64,000 nt of DNA from Winogradskyella marincola. Its GTDB lineage: Bacteria; Bacteroidota; Bacteroidia; Flavobacteriales; Flavobacteriaceae. The notes beneath the pieces are model-generated. The model was not told the origin of the DNA and searched no databases. It saw only the letters and a program-made list of their open reading frames with translations. Shown one piece after another: positions 7,515-15,460 of the stretch (position 1 is its first letter; each line of letters begins with the position of its first letter). The stretch covers positions 124,001 through 188,000 of the forward strand of contig NZ_JARSBN010000007.1 in the NCBI RefSeq assembly GCF_029624125.1, read 5' to 3'. The position numbers and the translations under genes were made by a program.

Positions 7515-8543
7515 TTGGGAAATAAAAAAAGAACTACAATAAAAGACATTGCCAATGTTCTTAATATCTCAGCAGCAGCAGTCTCTAAAGCATTACACAA
7601 CGATTCTAGGATAAGCAAACAAACCAAGGAAGATGTAAAACGTGTTGCTAAAGAATTAAACTACCAACCTAACCATTTGGCCAGTGCTTTAAGAAAAGGA
7701 AAAAGCAATTTAGTTGGTGTTATTGTACCTCGTACTAATAGTAATTTCTTTTCTTCTGTTATTGAAAACATGGAAGCTGTTTTAGACAAGGCTGGTTATA
7801 ACATTATCATCACACAGTCTAAAGAATCTTTTAAAAAAGAATGTAAAAATATAGACACATTACTTTACACCCAAGTTGATGGCATAATTGCTTCAATGGC
7901 AAATGAAACAACTGATCTTTCCTATTATGAGAAAATAAAATCTAAAGGAATTCCATTGATACTTTTTGATCGTGGTGAAAACGACCTTAATGTAGATTAT
8001 GTTGGTATCAATGATTATGATAGTAGCCACATGATTGTTGAACATTTAGTTAAAAAAGGCTGCAAACGTATTGCTCATATTGGTGGTTATAGACGAACTC
8101 GAATTTTTAACAATAGAATAAGAGGATATATAGACGCATTAACGAAACACAACCTACCTTTAGACCAAAATTTACTTACTGAGAGCAGTCTTACGCTTGA
8201 AGATGGTAGAGAAATGATGCAAAAATTCTTGCAACTAGAGCAACGTCCAGATGCTGTTTATGTCGCAAGTGATTATGCTGCTTTAGGTGCACTTCAGGTA
8301 TTGAATGAAAATAACATTAATGTCCCAGAGGATATTTGTTTAATTGGTTTTGGCAATGAACCATTTACATCATTTGTAAAGCCTACAATTTCAACAGTAA
8401 ATCAGCATAGTGCCGAAATAGGCAAAATTGCAGCTGAAACGTTCTTAAGTAGAATTAATGATAAAAACTGGAAACCCTCACTAAACAAGAACATCTTAAA
8501 ATCTGAATTAATAGTTAGGGAATCCTCAGATAAAAAAATTTAA
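7515..8543 (+). CDS. LacI-family regulator 1 (uronate/KDG pathway)
   Basis: Full-length repressor of 342 residues. The helix-turn-helix is TIKDIANVLNISAAAVSKALHN (about 8-29), the hinge NHLASALRKG, and the sugar-binding core runs from LVGVIVPRTNSNFF to the C-terminal ELIVRESS, typical of flavobacterial LacI proteins. The only start that keeps the helix-turn-helix is a TTG at 7515; no ATG precedes residue 90. Two near-identical palindromes flank the divergent spacer to kdgK2, so it probably controls both kdgK2-eda2 and its own operon with uxuB and uxuA. The effector may be KDG or an aldonate; this is inferred. Confidence 0.85.
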   Translation: MGNKKRTTIKDIANVLNISAAAVSKALHNDSRISKQTKEDVKRVAKELNYQPNHLASALRKGKSNLVGVIVPRTNSNFFSSVIENMEAVLDKAGYNIIITQSKESFKKECKNIDTLLYTQVDGIIASMANETTDLSYYEKIKSKGIPLILFDRGENDLNVDYVGINDYDSSHMIVEHLVKKGCKRIAHIGGYRRTRIFNNRIRGYIDALTKHNLPLDQNLLTESSLTLEDGREMMQKFLQLEQRPDAVYVASDYAALGALQVLNENNINVPEDICLIGFGNEPFTSFVKPTISTVNQHSAEIGKIAAETFLSRINDKNWKPSLNKNILKSELIVRESSDKKI

Positions 8544-8555
8544 AAACACAAAACA

Positions 8556-9362
8556 ATGAACATCCTCGATATAAAAGATAAAGTCATCATCATCACAGGT
8601 GGTTACGGAGTATTAGGCTCTGGTATAGCTAAGCATCTAGTTGCGTCTGGTGCTAAAGTGGCTATCCTTGGCAGAAATGAAGACAAAGCCAAAAATTTTG
8701 CAGCGCAGCTTTCTGCAACAAACGCTATAGGCATCAAAGCAGATGTACTAGACAAAGCAAATCTAGAAAACGTTAAAACTCAACTTATAGAAAAGTGGCA
8801 AACAATTGATGTCCTCATCAACGCAGCTGGTGGTAATATGCCAGGCGCAACTTTGTCGCCTTCTCAGTCGTTATTTGATATCTCGCTGGATGACTTTCAG
8901 AAAGTAACAGATTTAAATTTAATGGGAACTGTGATTCCGTCATTGGTTTTTGGAAAACAAATGACCGAACAAAATGGTGGTTCTATCATTAACGTTTCTT
9001 CGGTTGCTGTGGCACAAGCATTAACACGTGTTGTTGGTTATTCGGCTTCAAAGGCTGCTATGGAAAACTTTACACGTTGGATGGCTGTAGATATGGCTCA
9101 CAAATTTGGCGATAAGATTAGAGTCAATGCCATTGCGCCTGGATTTTTCCTAGCAGACCAAAACCGAAAATTATTAACCAATGAGGATGGCTCTTTAACC
9201 GAACGTGGCGAAACCATTATTAAAAACACACCTATGAAGCGTTTTGGAAATTCTGATGAACTCAATGGTGCAGTACAACTTCTCGCAAGTAATGCTTCAA
9301 AATTTATGACAGGAACCGTCATCCACGTTGATGGTGGTTTTGGTGCTTTTAGTGGTGTTTAA
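8556..9362 (+). CDS. uxuB: SDR-type D-mannonate oxidoreductase (fructuronate reductase)
   Basis: NAD(P)-dependent short-chain dehydrogenase of 268 residues. It probably reduces D-fructuronate to D-mannonate in glucuronate breakdown, as the SDR-type UxuB of Bacillus subtilis does (E. coli UxuB is an unrelated family). The nucleotide motif is TGGYGVLGSGIA (about 14-25), the NAAGG motif is at about 90, and the catalytic Ser and YSASK are at about 148 and 162. It starts 12 bp after lacI and is followed 10 bp later by uxuA, whose substrate is its product. Assignment rests on this pairing plus the family match. Confidence 0.82.
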   Translation: MNILDIKDKVIIITGGYGVLGSGIAKHLVASGAKVAILGRNEDKAKNFAAQLSATNAIGIKADVLDKANLENVKTQLIEKWQTIDVLINAAGGNMPGATLSPSQSLFDISLDDFQKVTDLNLMGTVIPSLVFGKQMTEQNGGSIINVSSVAVAQALTRVVGYSASKAAMENFTRWMAVDMAHKFGDKIRVNAIAPGFFLADQNRKLLTNEDGSLTERGETIIKNTPMKRFGNSDELNGAVQLLASNASKFMTGTVIHVDGGFGAFSGV

Positions 9363-9372
9363 ACATTAAGAA

Positions 9373-10539
9373 ATGACAGAAACTTTTAGATGGTTTGGCA
9401 AATCTGATGCTGTAACCCTTTCGGATATAAGACAGTCTGGTGCAACAGGTGTAGTTACTGCATTGCATCATATTCCAAATGGCGAAATTTGGCCTATTGA
9501 AGACATTGAAACCACAAAAAATGAAATTCTCAATGCAGGATTAGAATGGTCATTTATTGAAAGTATTCCTATTCACGAAAACATAAAACTGCATCAAGGC
9601 GATTATGCAAAACGCATAGAAAACTACAAACAAAGCCTTATTAATGTCGCTAAATGTGGTGTAAAAAATGTGTGCTACAACTTTATGCCTGTTTTAGATT
9701 GGACGCGTACACATCTTTTTTGGGAACTCGAAGATGGCAGCACAGCATTACGATTCGATAAGATTGAAATGGCTGTTTTTGAAACCTATATAATGCAACG
9801 CAATGATGTTGAAAAGGATTACGACGAAGCTATTTTAGCTAAGGCCAAACAGCGCTATGAAGCTATGTCTAAAACCGAAATACAACGTTTAAAAGATGGT
9901 ATTTTAAAAGGTTTGCCTGGCACAGTTGACGACCTTGATATTCCGACATTCAAGAAGATGATAGCGCAGTATAAAGACCTATCGCATTCCGATTTAAAAT
10001 CTAATTTGTCCTATTTTTTGAATGAAATTATTCCGCTTGCGGAAGAATTAGGTGTGAAGATGGCGATTCATCCGGACGATCCTCCATTTGATATTATGGG
10101 ATTACCTCGTATCATCACTTCAGAACGCGATTTGGATGATTTGGTTGGTTTTATCGATAGCCCTTCAAACGGCATTACGTTTTGTACAGGTTCTTTGGGT
10201 GCAAACAAGAAAAACGACTTGTCAAAGATGATTGAAAAATTCAAAAATAGAATTCATTTTCTTCATCTTAGAAACGTGAAACGAGAAGACGACGGTAGTT
10301 TTTACGAAGACCATCATCTTGAAGGCTCTTCAGATATGTTCGAGATTGTAAAAGCAGTTTTAAAGATTGAAAAAGAACGCAACATTTCGCTACCTATGCG
10401 ACCAGACCACGGCCACCAAATGCTTGATGATTTGAAGCATAACAATTCGTATGCTGGTTATACTGCTATTGGTCGCTTAAAAGGTCTTGCTGAACTTAGA
10501 GGCCTTAGTCTTGGGATTTCAAAAAGTGGAATTATTTAA
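9373..10539 (+). CDS. uxuA: Mannonate dehydratase (UxuA)
   Basis: Cytoplasmic TIM-barrel enzyme of 388 residues converting D-mannonate to 2-keto-3-deoxygluconate. Family signatures include TFRWFGKSDAVTLSDIRQSGA at the start, VVTALHHIPNGEIW, NVCYNFMPVLDWTRT (about 98-112), MAIHPDDPP (about 233-241, metal binding), FCTGSLGA, and RPDHGHQM near the C-terminus. Length agrees with the E. coli enzyme (394). It is the last gene of the lacI-uxuB-uxuA operon and faces a convergent esterase gene across 12 bp. Confidence 0.93.
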   Translation: MTETFRWFGKSDAVTLSDIRQSGATGVVTALHHIPNGEIWPIEDIETTKNEILNAGLEWSFIESIPIHENIKLHQGDYAKRIENYKQSLINVAKCGVKNVCYNFMPVLDWTRTHLFWELEDGSTALRFDKIEMAVFETYIMQRNDVEKDYDEAILAKAKQRYEAMSKTEIQRLKDGILKGLPGTVDDLDIPTFKKMIAQYKDLSHSDLKSNLSYFLNEIIPLAEELGVKMAIHPDDPPFDIMGLPRIITSERDLDDLVGFIDSPSNGITFCTGSLGANKKNDLSKMIEKFKNRIHFLHLRNVKREDDGSFYEDHHLEGSSDMFEIVKAVLKIEKERNISLPMRPDHGHQMLDDLKHNNSYAGYTAIGRLKGLAELRGLSLGISKSGII

Positions 10540-10551
10540 AACAAATAACGT

Positions 10552-11463
10552 TTACAAATCATTTTTATCCAACCAAGTCTCGCAAGCTTTTGGCCAATCA
10601 TCACTTGTAAAACCGCGTCCTAAACCAAAACCGTGTCCGCCTTTTTCATAAATATGAAGCTCGGCTGGCACTTTGTTTTCTTTTAAGGCTAAATAATATT
10701 GAAGACTATTTTCTACAGGAACTGACTTGTCATCTGTAGCGTGAATTAAAATGGTTTTTGGTGTTTCTGAAGTGATTTGAGTTTCATTAGAATAGAATTC
10801 CACAGTTTTTTTTGATGGTGTTTCGCCCAACAAATTTGTTTTAGAACCTTGATGTGTTACACCATCTTTCATCGAAATTACAGGATACACCAATATTGAA
10901 AAATCTGGTCTTGCACTGACTTCATATTCCGATTCGTAAACAGCATCATTATAATGCGTTGATAGTGTTGACGCTAAATGTCCACCTGCCGAAAACCCAA
11001 GAACTCCGATTTTATTTTCATCTAAATTCCAGTGTTTGGCATTTTGCCTCACATAGCGCATAGCACGTTGTGCATCTTGAAGTGGCGCAATGGTTTTATT
11101 TGTCGATATACTATCATTAGGCATTCTGTATTTTAATACAAAGGCTGTGATTCCACGCGTATTTAACCATTCAGCAATTTTAAAACCTTCTTTGTTTATG
11201 GCCAAATGATGATAACCTCCACCAGGACAAATAACTACAGCTGTTCCGTTTGGTTGTTCTGGTGCAAAAATGGTTAATGTTGGTTCTTTAACTTTTTCAA
11301 CACTCCATAATGCAGAATCTTTTTGGGTTTGAATCTCTTTATAATCCGGATTTTCAATAGCATTAGGAATGGAATCTTGCCAAAGTTTAATTACTTCGCG
11401 CTCTTGCGCATAGCACGTCATAAAAAAGAAAACACCCAAAATACTTAACCACACGTTCTTCAT
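10552..11463 (-). CDS. Exported alpha/beta-hydrolase esterase (pectin deacetylation likely)
   Basis: Secreted esterase of 303 residues. A signal peptide MKNVWLSILGVFFFMTCYAQ precedes the mature protein; the Cys could also be a lipobox. The oxyanion motif is CPGGGYHHLA, the nucleophile elbow GFSAGGHLAS, the acid Asp lies in HATDDKSVP and the His in GGHGFG. This layout is typical of bacterial acetyl-xylan/feruloyl-type esterases of the prolyl-oligopeptidase-like group. Last of a ten-gene operon of pectin enzymes, so removal of acetyl groups from galacturonan is the likely job. The exact ester substrate is inferred. Confidence 0.75.
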   Translation of the reverse strand: MKNVWLSILGVFFFMTCYAQEREVIKLWQDSIPNAIENPDYKEIQTQKDSALWSVEKVKEPTLTIFAPEQPNGTAVVICPGGGYHHLAINKEGFKIAEWLNTRGITAFVLKYRMPNDSISTNKTIAPLQDAQRAMRYVRQNAKHWNLDENKIGVLGFSAGGHLASTLSTHYNDAVYESEYEVSARPDFSILVYPVISMKDGVTHQGSKTNLLGETPSKKTVEFYSNETQITSETPKTILIHATDDKSVPVENSLQYYLALKENKVPAELHIYEKGGHGFGLGRGFTSDDWPKACETWLDKNDL

Positions 11464-11464
11464 T

Positions 11465-12250
11465 TTAGTCTTTTTTCACGTAAACATTAAACGACTCAAT
11501 CTTTTCAACCAACTCTGCAACAGCCAATGTTGCGACTTCGGTTGCTCCTAAAACTGACAAATGAGTATTGTCTTCTTTTCCTTCTGGAAAATATGCAATT
11601 TCGCCTGGCGCAAAGTGCAAATGCAGTTTCTTAGAACCTTCAACTCCATAAGATTCCTCTAGTGTTTCAGTAAGGTATTGCAAATCTACAAACGGAACAT
11701 CGTACTCTTGAGCTACCAATCGGGTTTCTAAAGGATATACTCCGTGAGTGTCTACCAATGTGGAATCTGCATTAAAATTTCGTCTTACTATCGACGAAAA
11801 AAGTACAGGAATAGCTTCTTTTGCTCTTGCTTCCTCTACAAACTTTATCAAATTGTGTCTGTATGCTGTATGCGGATTGGTAAAACGTTGCGGATTGGTT
11901 ATTTTTTGGTCGTTATGCCCAAATTGAATGAAGACATAATCGCCTTTTTTAAGTTGCTTTTGCACCGAATCCCATCGACCTTCAGTGATGAAACTTCTGG
12001 TACTTCTACCATTTACAGCGTGATTTTTTACCGTTGCTTTATCGTTGAGAAGTGTTGGTAATAATTGGCACCATCCACGCTCTGGGTTTTCATCTGGATT
12101 TACCTTATCTGACATCGTTGAATCTCCAATGGTATAAATCGAAACGTTTTCAACGGTCTTTGCTGGCTCTTCTTTTTTAGTTTCAGTCGTATTATTACAC
12201 GATTGAAATAATATAATTACTAAAACTAAGATTATTCTATAATGACTCAT
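11465..12250 (-). CDS. Rhamnogalacturonan/pectin acetylesterase, CE12-like SGNH hydrolase (lipoprotein)
   Basis: SGNH esterase of 261 residues, probably removing acetyl groups from pectic galacturonate outside the cytoplasm. Block I is IGDSTMSD with the nucleophile Ser, followed by NHAVNGRSTRSF, block III FGHNDQK, and the C-terminal DNTHLSVLGA carrying the catalytic Asp and His. All match CE12 rhamnogalacturonan acetylesterases. The start MSHYRIILVLVIILFQSC at 12250 gives a clean lipoprotein signal. A longer frame from 12292 adds only a charged stretch before it. It overlaps the PL10-CE8 gene by 14 bp. Confidence 0.85.
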   Translation of the reverse strand: MSHYRIILVLVIILFQSCNNTTETKKEEPAKTVENVSIYTIGDSTMSDKVNPDENPERGWCQLLPTLLNDKATVKNHAVNGRSTRSFITEGRWDSVQKQLKKGDYVFIQFGHNDQKITNPQRFTNPHTAYRHNLIKFVEEARAKEAIPVLFSSIVRRNFNADSTLVDTHGVYPLETRLVAQEYDVPFVDLQYLTETLEESYGVEGSKKLHLHFAPGEIAYFPEGKEDNTHLSVLGATEVATLAVAELVEKIESFNVYVKKD

Positions 12251-14255
12251 ACCATTCTTTTTTTGAGGTTTCTTTGTATTTACCCAGTACATTTTTTAAG
12301 GTGTACTTTTTTGCTTCGCGTTTAGTTAATTGGTGCGACCATTCTACGCGTTCTGATGGTTTATAACCTTCGCCTTTGTTTTCATATTCTGCATAAAACG
12401 CAGTTTTTTCAGCTTCTGGTTTAGACCAATTGTGCCAACCTATTGGCAAGATGTGCTTTCCTAATTCGCAATTCATAAAAACGGTTTGCGCGTATACTCG
12501 CCAAGGTCTTCCTAAATACACTTTGTCCACGTCTTTATCTGCAGTGATTTTACAATCTTTAAACACATAACCAAACAATGAATCTTTTGGTGTTGATGCT
12601 GCTGTGATGTAAGAGTTCTTTTTACTATAGATTTCGCAATTTTCAAAAAAGGCTGTTGCACTTCCAAAGATAAAATCGGTTGTACCTTCAATATAACAGT
12701 TTTTGTAATATTGCTTTCCTTTTCCTGAAGCATACAAAGTATCTTGATTGCCTAATAAATTACAATTAACAACAGCTACCTCATCTGAAAACACAGATAA
12801 TGCAACGGCTTGTCCAACTTCGCCTGAAGAATTTTCAATCGTGAGATTTTTTAAAATGACATTATTAGCTTCAACCAATAATGTGTAGGTGTAAAATGTA
12901 CTGTTTCTACCCAATCCTACTTTATTAAAATAATCGTCGTAAGTTATAATGGTATTCTCTTTACTCTCGCCAACCAATGCTAAATTTTGGTTCCACTCGT
13001 GGATTTTTACTTTCTCTTTGTAGACTCCATTCTTAATAAAAATAGTGATTCTATCATACGGAAAAGCCTTGGTGTTTTTTATAGCTTCAACAATAGAGGT
13101 GTAATCTCCACTACCATCTTGTGCTACCACAATTTTGAATGGATTTGATGGCGAATTCTTCTGAAATAAATCGTATTTCTTTTTCCAGTCTAGATAGGCA
13201 TCTAGCACCATTTGAGGGTCATTTCTATACCAAGCATAGCCATTTCTTCTTTCATCTCCGATTTCTGCTAAAGTGGCTTTTTTAACACCATCTCTATCAC
13301 AAAAGAAAGGCGTATTGTCTTCAAGTTCCATAAAACGTGCCCAAATTGCAGGTGCGTTTTCATCTGGAATCATTCGTTTGTCAATAATCTTCCCTACATC
13401 ATTGTATACTCTATCTTTCCTCAAACCTGTAATCTTCACTTTTTCGAACCAAGCTACTGCACTATTTACAGCGTTGATGATTTCTTTTGACGGATTTTCT
13501 ATAGACATTAACAACATAACGATATGAGCCGATTCTGCACCACTCAAAGATGGTAACTCATAAGCTCTCGCCTTTGCTGGTTCTAACGTCTCTGCATCGT
13601 GTTGCGCACACCACGCTGTTAAAACTCCGTTTTGTTTGTATTGGGTTTTCAATATGCAATCTACACCAATTCTAAAAGCATCATTAACTCGCTCTAATTG
13701 TGCTTTTGGCAATTTTATAGAATAGTAATCGGTATTCTTTTTAAAATGATGAAGCATATTCATAATGTTTACCATCGAATTGTCATTGTAGGTAATATGC
13801 GAGTAATAGCCTTTTTTTAATGGGTAAAATTGTGGCCAACCTCCATTATCGTATTGTGCTTCCAGTATATAATCCAAACCTTTTAAAAAGGCGTTTTTAT
13901 ATCTTTCATCTTTGGTTTGAGCATATATTTTTGAGAGAAACAGCATTTCTTGTATGGTTGCTCCATTATCTGTTGTGGTCTCTTCATTGGTTTGCTTTTG
14001 CTTCATTAATTCTTCTTTTTCTGCTTGAGACAACGGCAAATGCATTTGTACATTTTTTGGCCAACCACCAATATTGCGTTGGTACAACAACACGTTTTCT
14101 GCAATTTGCTTGGCTTCATCAGATTGAAACCAGACAGCGTCTTTGGTGTGAATAATATTTCGCCAAGATTTATCGTGAACCTGAGCTGAAATTCCTGTGA
14201 AGAAACATAGTCCGATTACGACTAGTATGAATTTATAGTTAGGGTTGAATTTCAT
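12237..14255 (-). CDS. Two-domain pectate lyase (PL10) - pectin methylesterase (CE8)
   Basis: Exported enzyme of 672 residues joining two activities. A signal peptide (IGLCFFTGISAQ) is followed by a PL10 pectate lyase at about 25-365 with GGWPKN, DNGATIQEM, NGGWPQFYPL, HITYNDNSM and NDPQMVLDAY. A CE8 methylesterase follows at about 372-660 with VAQDGSGDYTSI, GQAVALS, GNQDTLY, TTDFIFGSA and YLGRPWR, including the catalytic Gln and Asp and the Arg. Lyase and esterase would act together: CE8 strips methyl groups and PL10 cuts the demethylated chain. It is in the middle of the ten-gene leftward operon. Confidence 0.92.
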   Translation of the reverse strand: MKFNPNYKFILVVIGLCFFTGISAQVHDKSWRNIIHTKDAVWFQSDEAKQIAENVLLYQRNIGGWPKNVQMHLPLSQAEKEELMKQKQTNEETTTDNGATIQEMLFLSKIYAQTKDERYKNAFLKGLDYILEAQYDNGGWPQFYPLKKGYYSHITYNDNSMVNIMNMLHHFKKNTDYYSIKLPKAQLERVNDAFRIGVDCILKTQYKQNGVLTAWCAQHDAETLEPAKARAYELPSLSGAESAHIVMLLMSIENPSKEIINAVNSAVAWFEKVKITGLRKDRVYNDVGKIIDKRMIPDENAPAIWARFMELEDNTPFFCDRDGVKKATLAEIGDERRNGYAWYRNDPQMVLDAYLDWKKKYDLFQKNSPSNPFKIVVAQDGSGDYTSIVEAIKNTKAFPYDRITIFIKNGVYKEKVKIHEWNQNLALVGESKENTIITYDDYFNKVGLGRNSTFYTYTLLVEANNVILKNLTIENSSGEVGQAVALSVFSDEVAVVNCNLLGNQDTLYASGKGKQYYKNCYIEGTTDFIFGSATAFFENCEIYSKKNSYITAASTPKDSLFGYVFKDCKITADKDVDKVYLGRPWRVYAQTVFMNCELGKHILPIGWHNWSKPEAEKTAFYAEYENKGEGYKPSERVEWSHQLTKREAKKYTLKNVLGKYKETSKKEWYESL

Positions 14256-14266
14256 AATTAATCATT

Positions 14267-15460
14267 TTAAGGATTAGTGGTTTTTAGGCTACTCAACGGA
14301 ACTTTGGTGTACTCTACATCTTCCTTATTGGTAGTGTAAGACACATATAAATTATCGTTGAAGATAAACGACTTAGGGTAATGATAACCCAATCGTTTGT
14401 ACTTGCCTTGGTATTGCAATGGCTGTATAGCATCTCCTCCTTTGCGAAGCACATACGCATTGGTAAACAGATTACCATCATTACTAAGCGTTACAGCCAA
14501 AGGCATTCTCGTTTTGGATTGCACAGGATTGTTGATGATATAAGCGGAACCATCAGGAAGATTCCCTGCACTTTGTTTAGACCTAGAGTCTGGCATTGTG
14601 GTCTCAACTGGTGTCGTCCAGCTTTTGCCGTTATCTTCACTAATTGAAGCTAAGGTCTGAAACGAACTAAATTGGTCTCTAAACACCATTACCAAAGTAT
14701 TATCTTTTTTTCTGAAACTACTTGGCTCAATTTCTTGAGAGACATTATTTTTTTCTGAATTATTTCTAAAGTGAGCTCTCATCCAACCTCTAACACCTTT
14801 TGGGTCGTCTGTGTATATTGGCGACACTTGTAATCCTGGTTGAAAATGTGCAGCATTGATGATACGACCATTAGCAAGCTGATGTGGGTCTTGCTCAAAT
14901 ACGGCATTCATAGCTGTATTATCTGCCATTAAAACTGGTTTTTCTTTAGACCAACTTAATCCATCTGCACTTGTTTTGTAATGGGTAAAACCACCTTTTG
15001 GCGACACTTTTGACGGCCAAACATTAACGAAAGCAATCAGTGAATCTTTGTACGTCCACCAACCACCAGAAGTACAATAACCCTCTTCTAAGGATGCTGC
15101 CAAAACCATTGGCTTGCTCCAATGTACACCATCTGTACTTTTACTATAGGCCACCCAAGTGTCATCAGAATCTTCATCTTTAGACGAACTTTGCCACTGA
15201 CAGTACAACTCGCCTTTGAAAGCAGTCATTACAGCTCCATTACTAAAATGATCTGTACTATCTGTGGGTTTAAAAATGGTATGTGTTTCAATACCTTTTG
15301 GAAGTTTTAAACCTAAATCTTTTGGTTGAAGCGTATCGAAGATATCGATATTTACACTAAAAGGAAATGCATTCGCTTTGTCTCTTGTACAATTTTGAAA
15401 CAAGAACATTGCAAAGAAAGCGAACACGAATAACGGTTGTATTGACTTTGTTCTTTTCAT
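14267..15460 (-). CDS. Asp-box (BNR) beta-propeller lipoprotein, putative glycosidase or lyase
   Basis: Lipoprotein (FAFFAMFLFQNC) of 397 residues with repeated Asp-box motifs: SKSTDGVHWSKP, KTSADGLSWSKE and ISEDNGKSWTTP. These indicate a sialidase-like propeller fold. Other possible pocket residues are in FEQDPHQLANGRI and RDQFSSF. Sialic acid is an unlikely substrate in a pectin locus. Related propeller families act on rhamnose-glucuronate linkages in plant and algal glycans, so an uronic-acid or rhamnose linkage at a pectin side chain is possible. The function is not established. Start is directly coupled to the GH43 gene (shared base at 15460). Confidence 0.7.
   Translation of the reverse strand: MKRTKSIQPLFVFAFFAMFLFQNCTRDKANAFPFSVNIDIFDTLQPKDLGLKLPKGIETHTIFKPTDSTDHFSNGAVMTAFKGELYCQWQSSSKDEDSDDTWVAYSKSTDGVHWSKPMVLAASLEEGYCTSGGWWTYKDSLIAFVNVWPSKVSPKGGFTHYKTSADGLSWSKEKPVLMADNTAMNAVFEQDPHQLANGRIINAAHFQPGLQVSPIYTDDPKGVRGWMRAHFRNNSEKNNVSQEIEPSSFRKKDNTLVMVFRDQFSSFQTLASISEDNGKSWTTPVETTMPDSRSKQSAGNLPDGSAYIINNPVQSKTRMPLAVTLSNDGNLFTNAYVLRKGGDAIQPLQYQGKYKRLGYHYPKSFIFNDNLYVSYTTNKEDVEYTKVPLSSLKTTNP

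Noticed and set aside
12250..12292. Upstream extension of the CE12 gene
   Set aside because: It adds a charged stretch ahead of the lipoprotein signal and deepens the overlap with the PL10-CE8 gene; the ATG at 12250 gives a normal signal.
13820..14155. 111-codon plus-strand frame inside the PL10-CE8 gene
   Set aside because: Its composition (many Phe, Leu, His) is that of an antisense shadow of PL10 codons.
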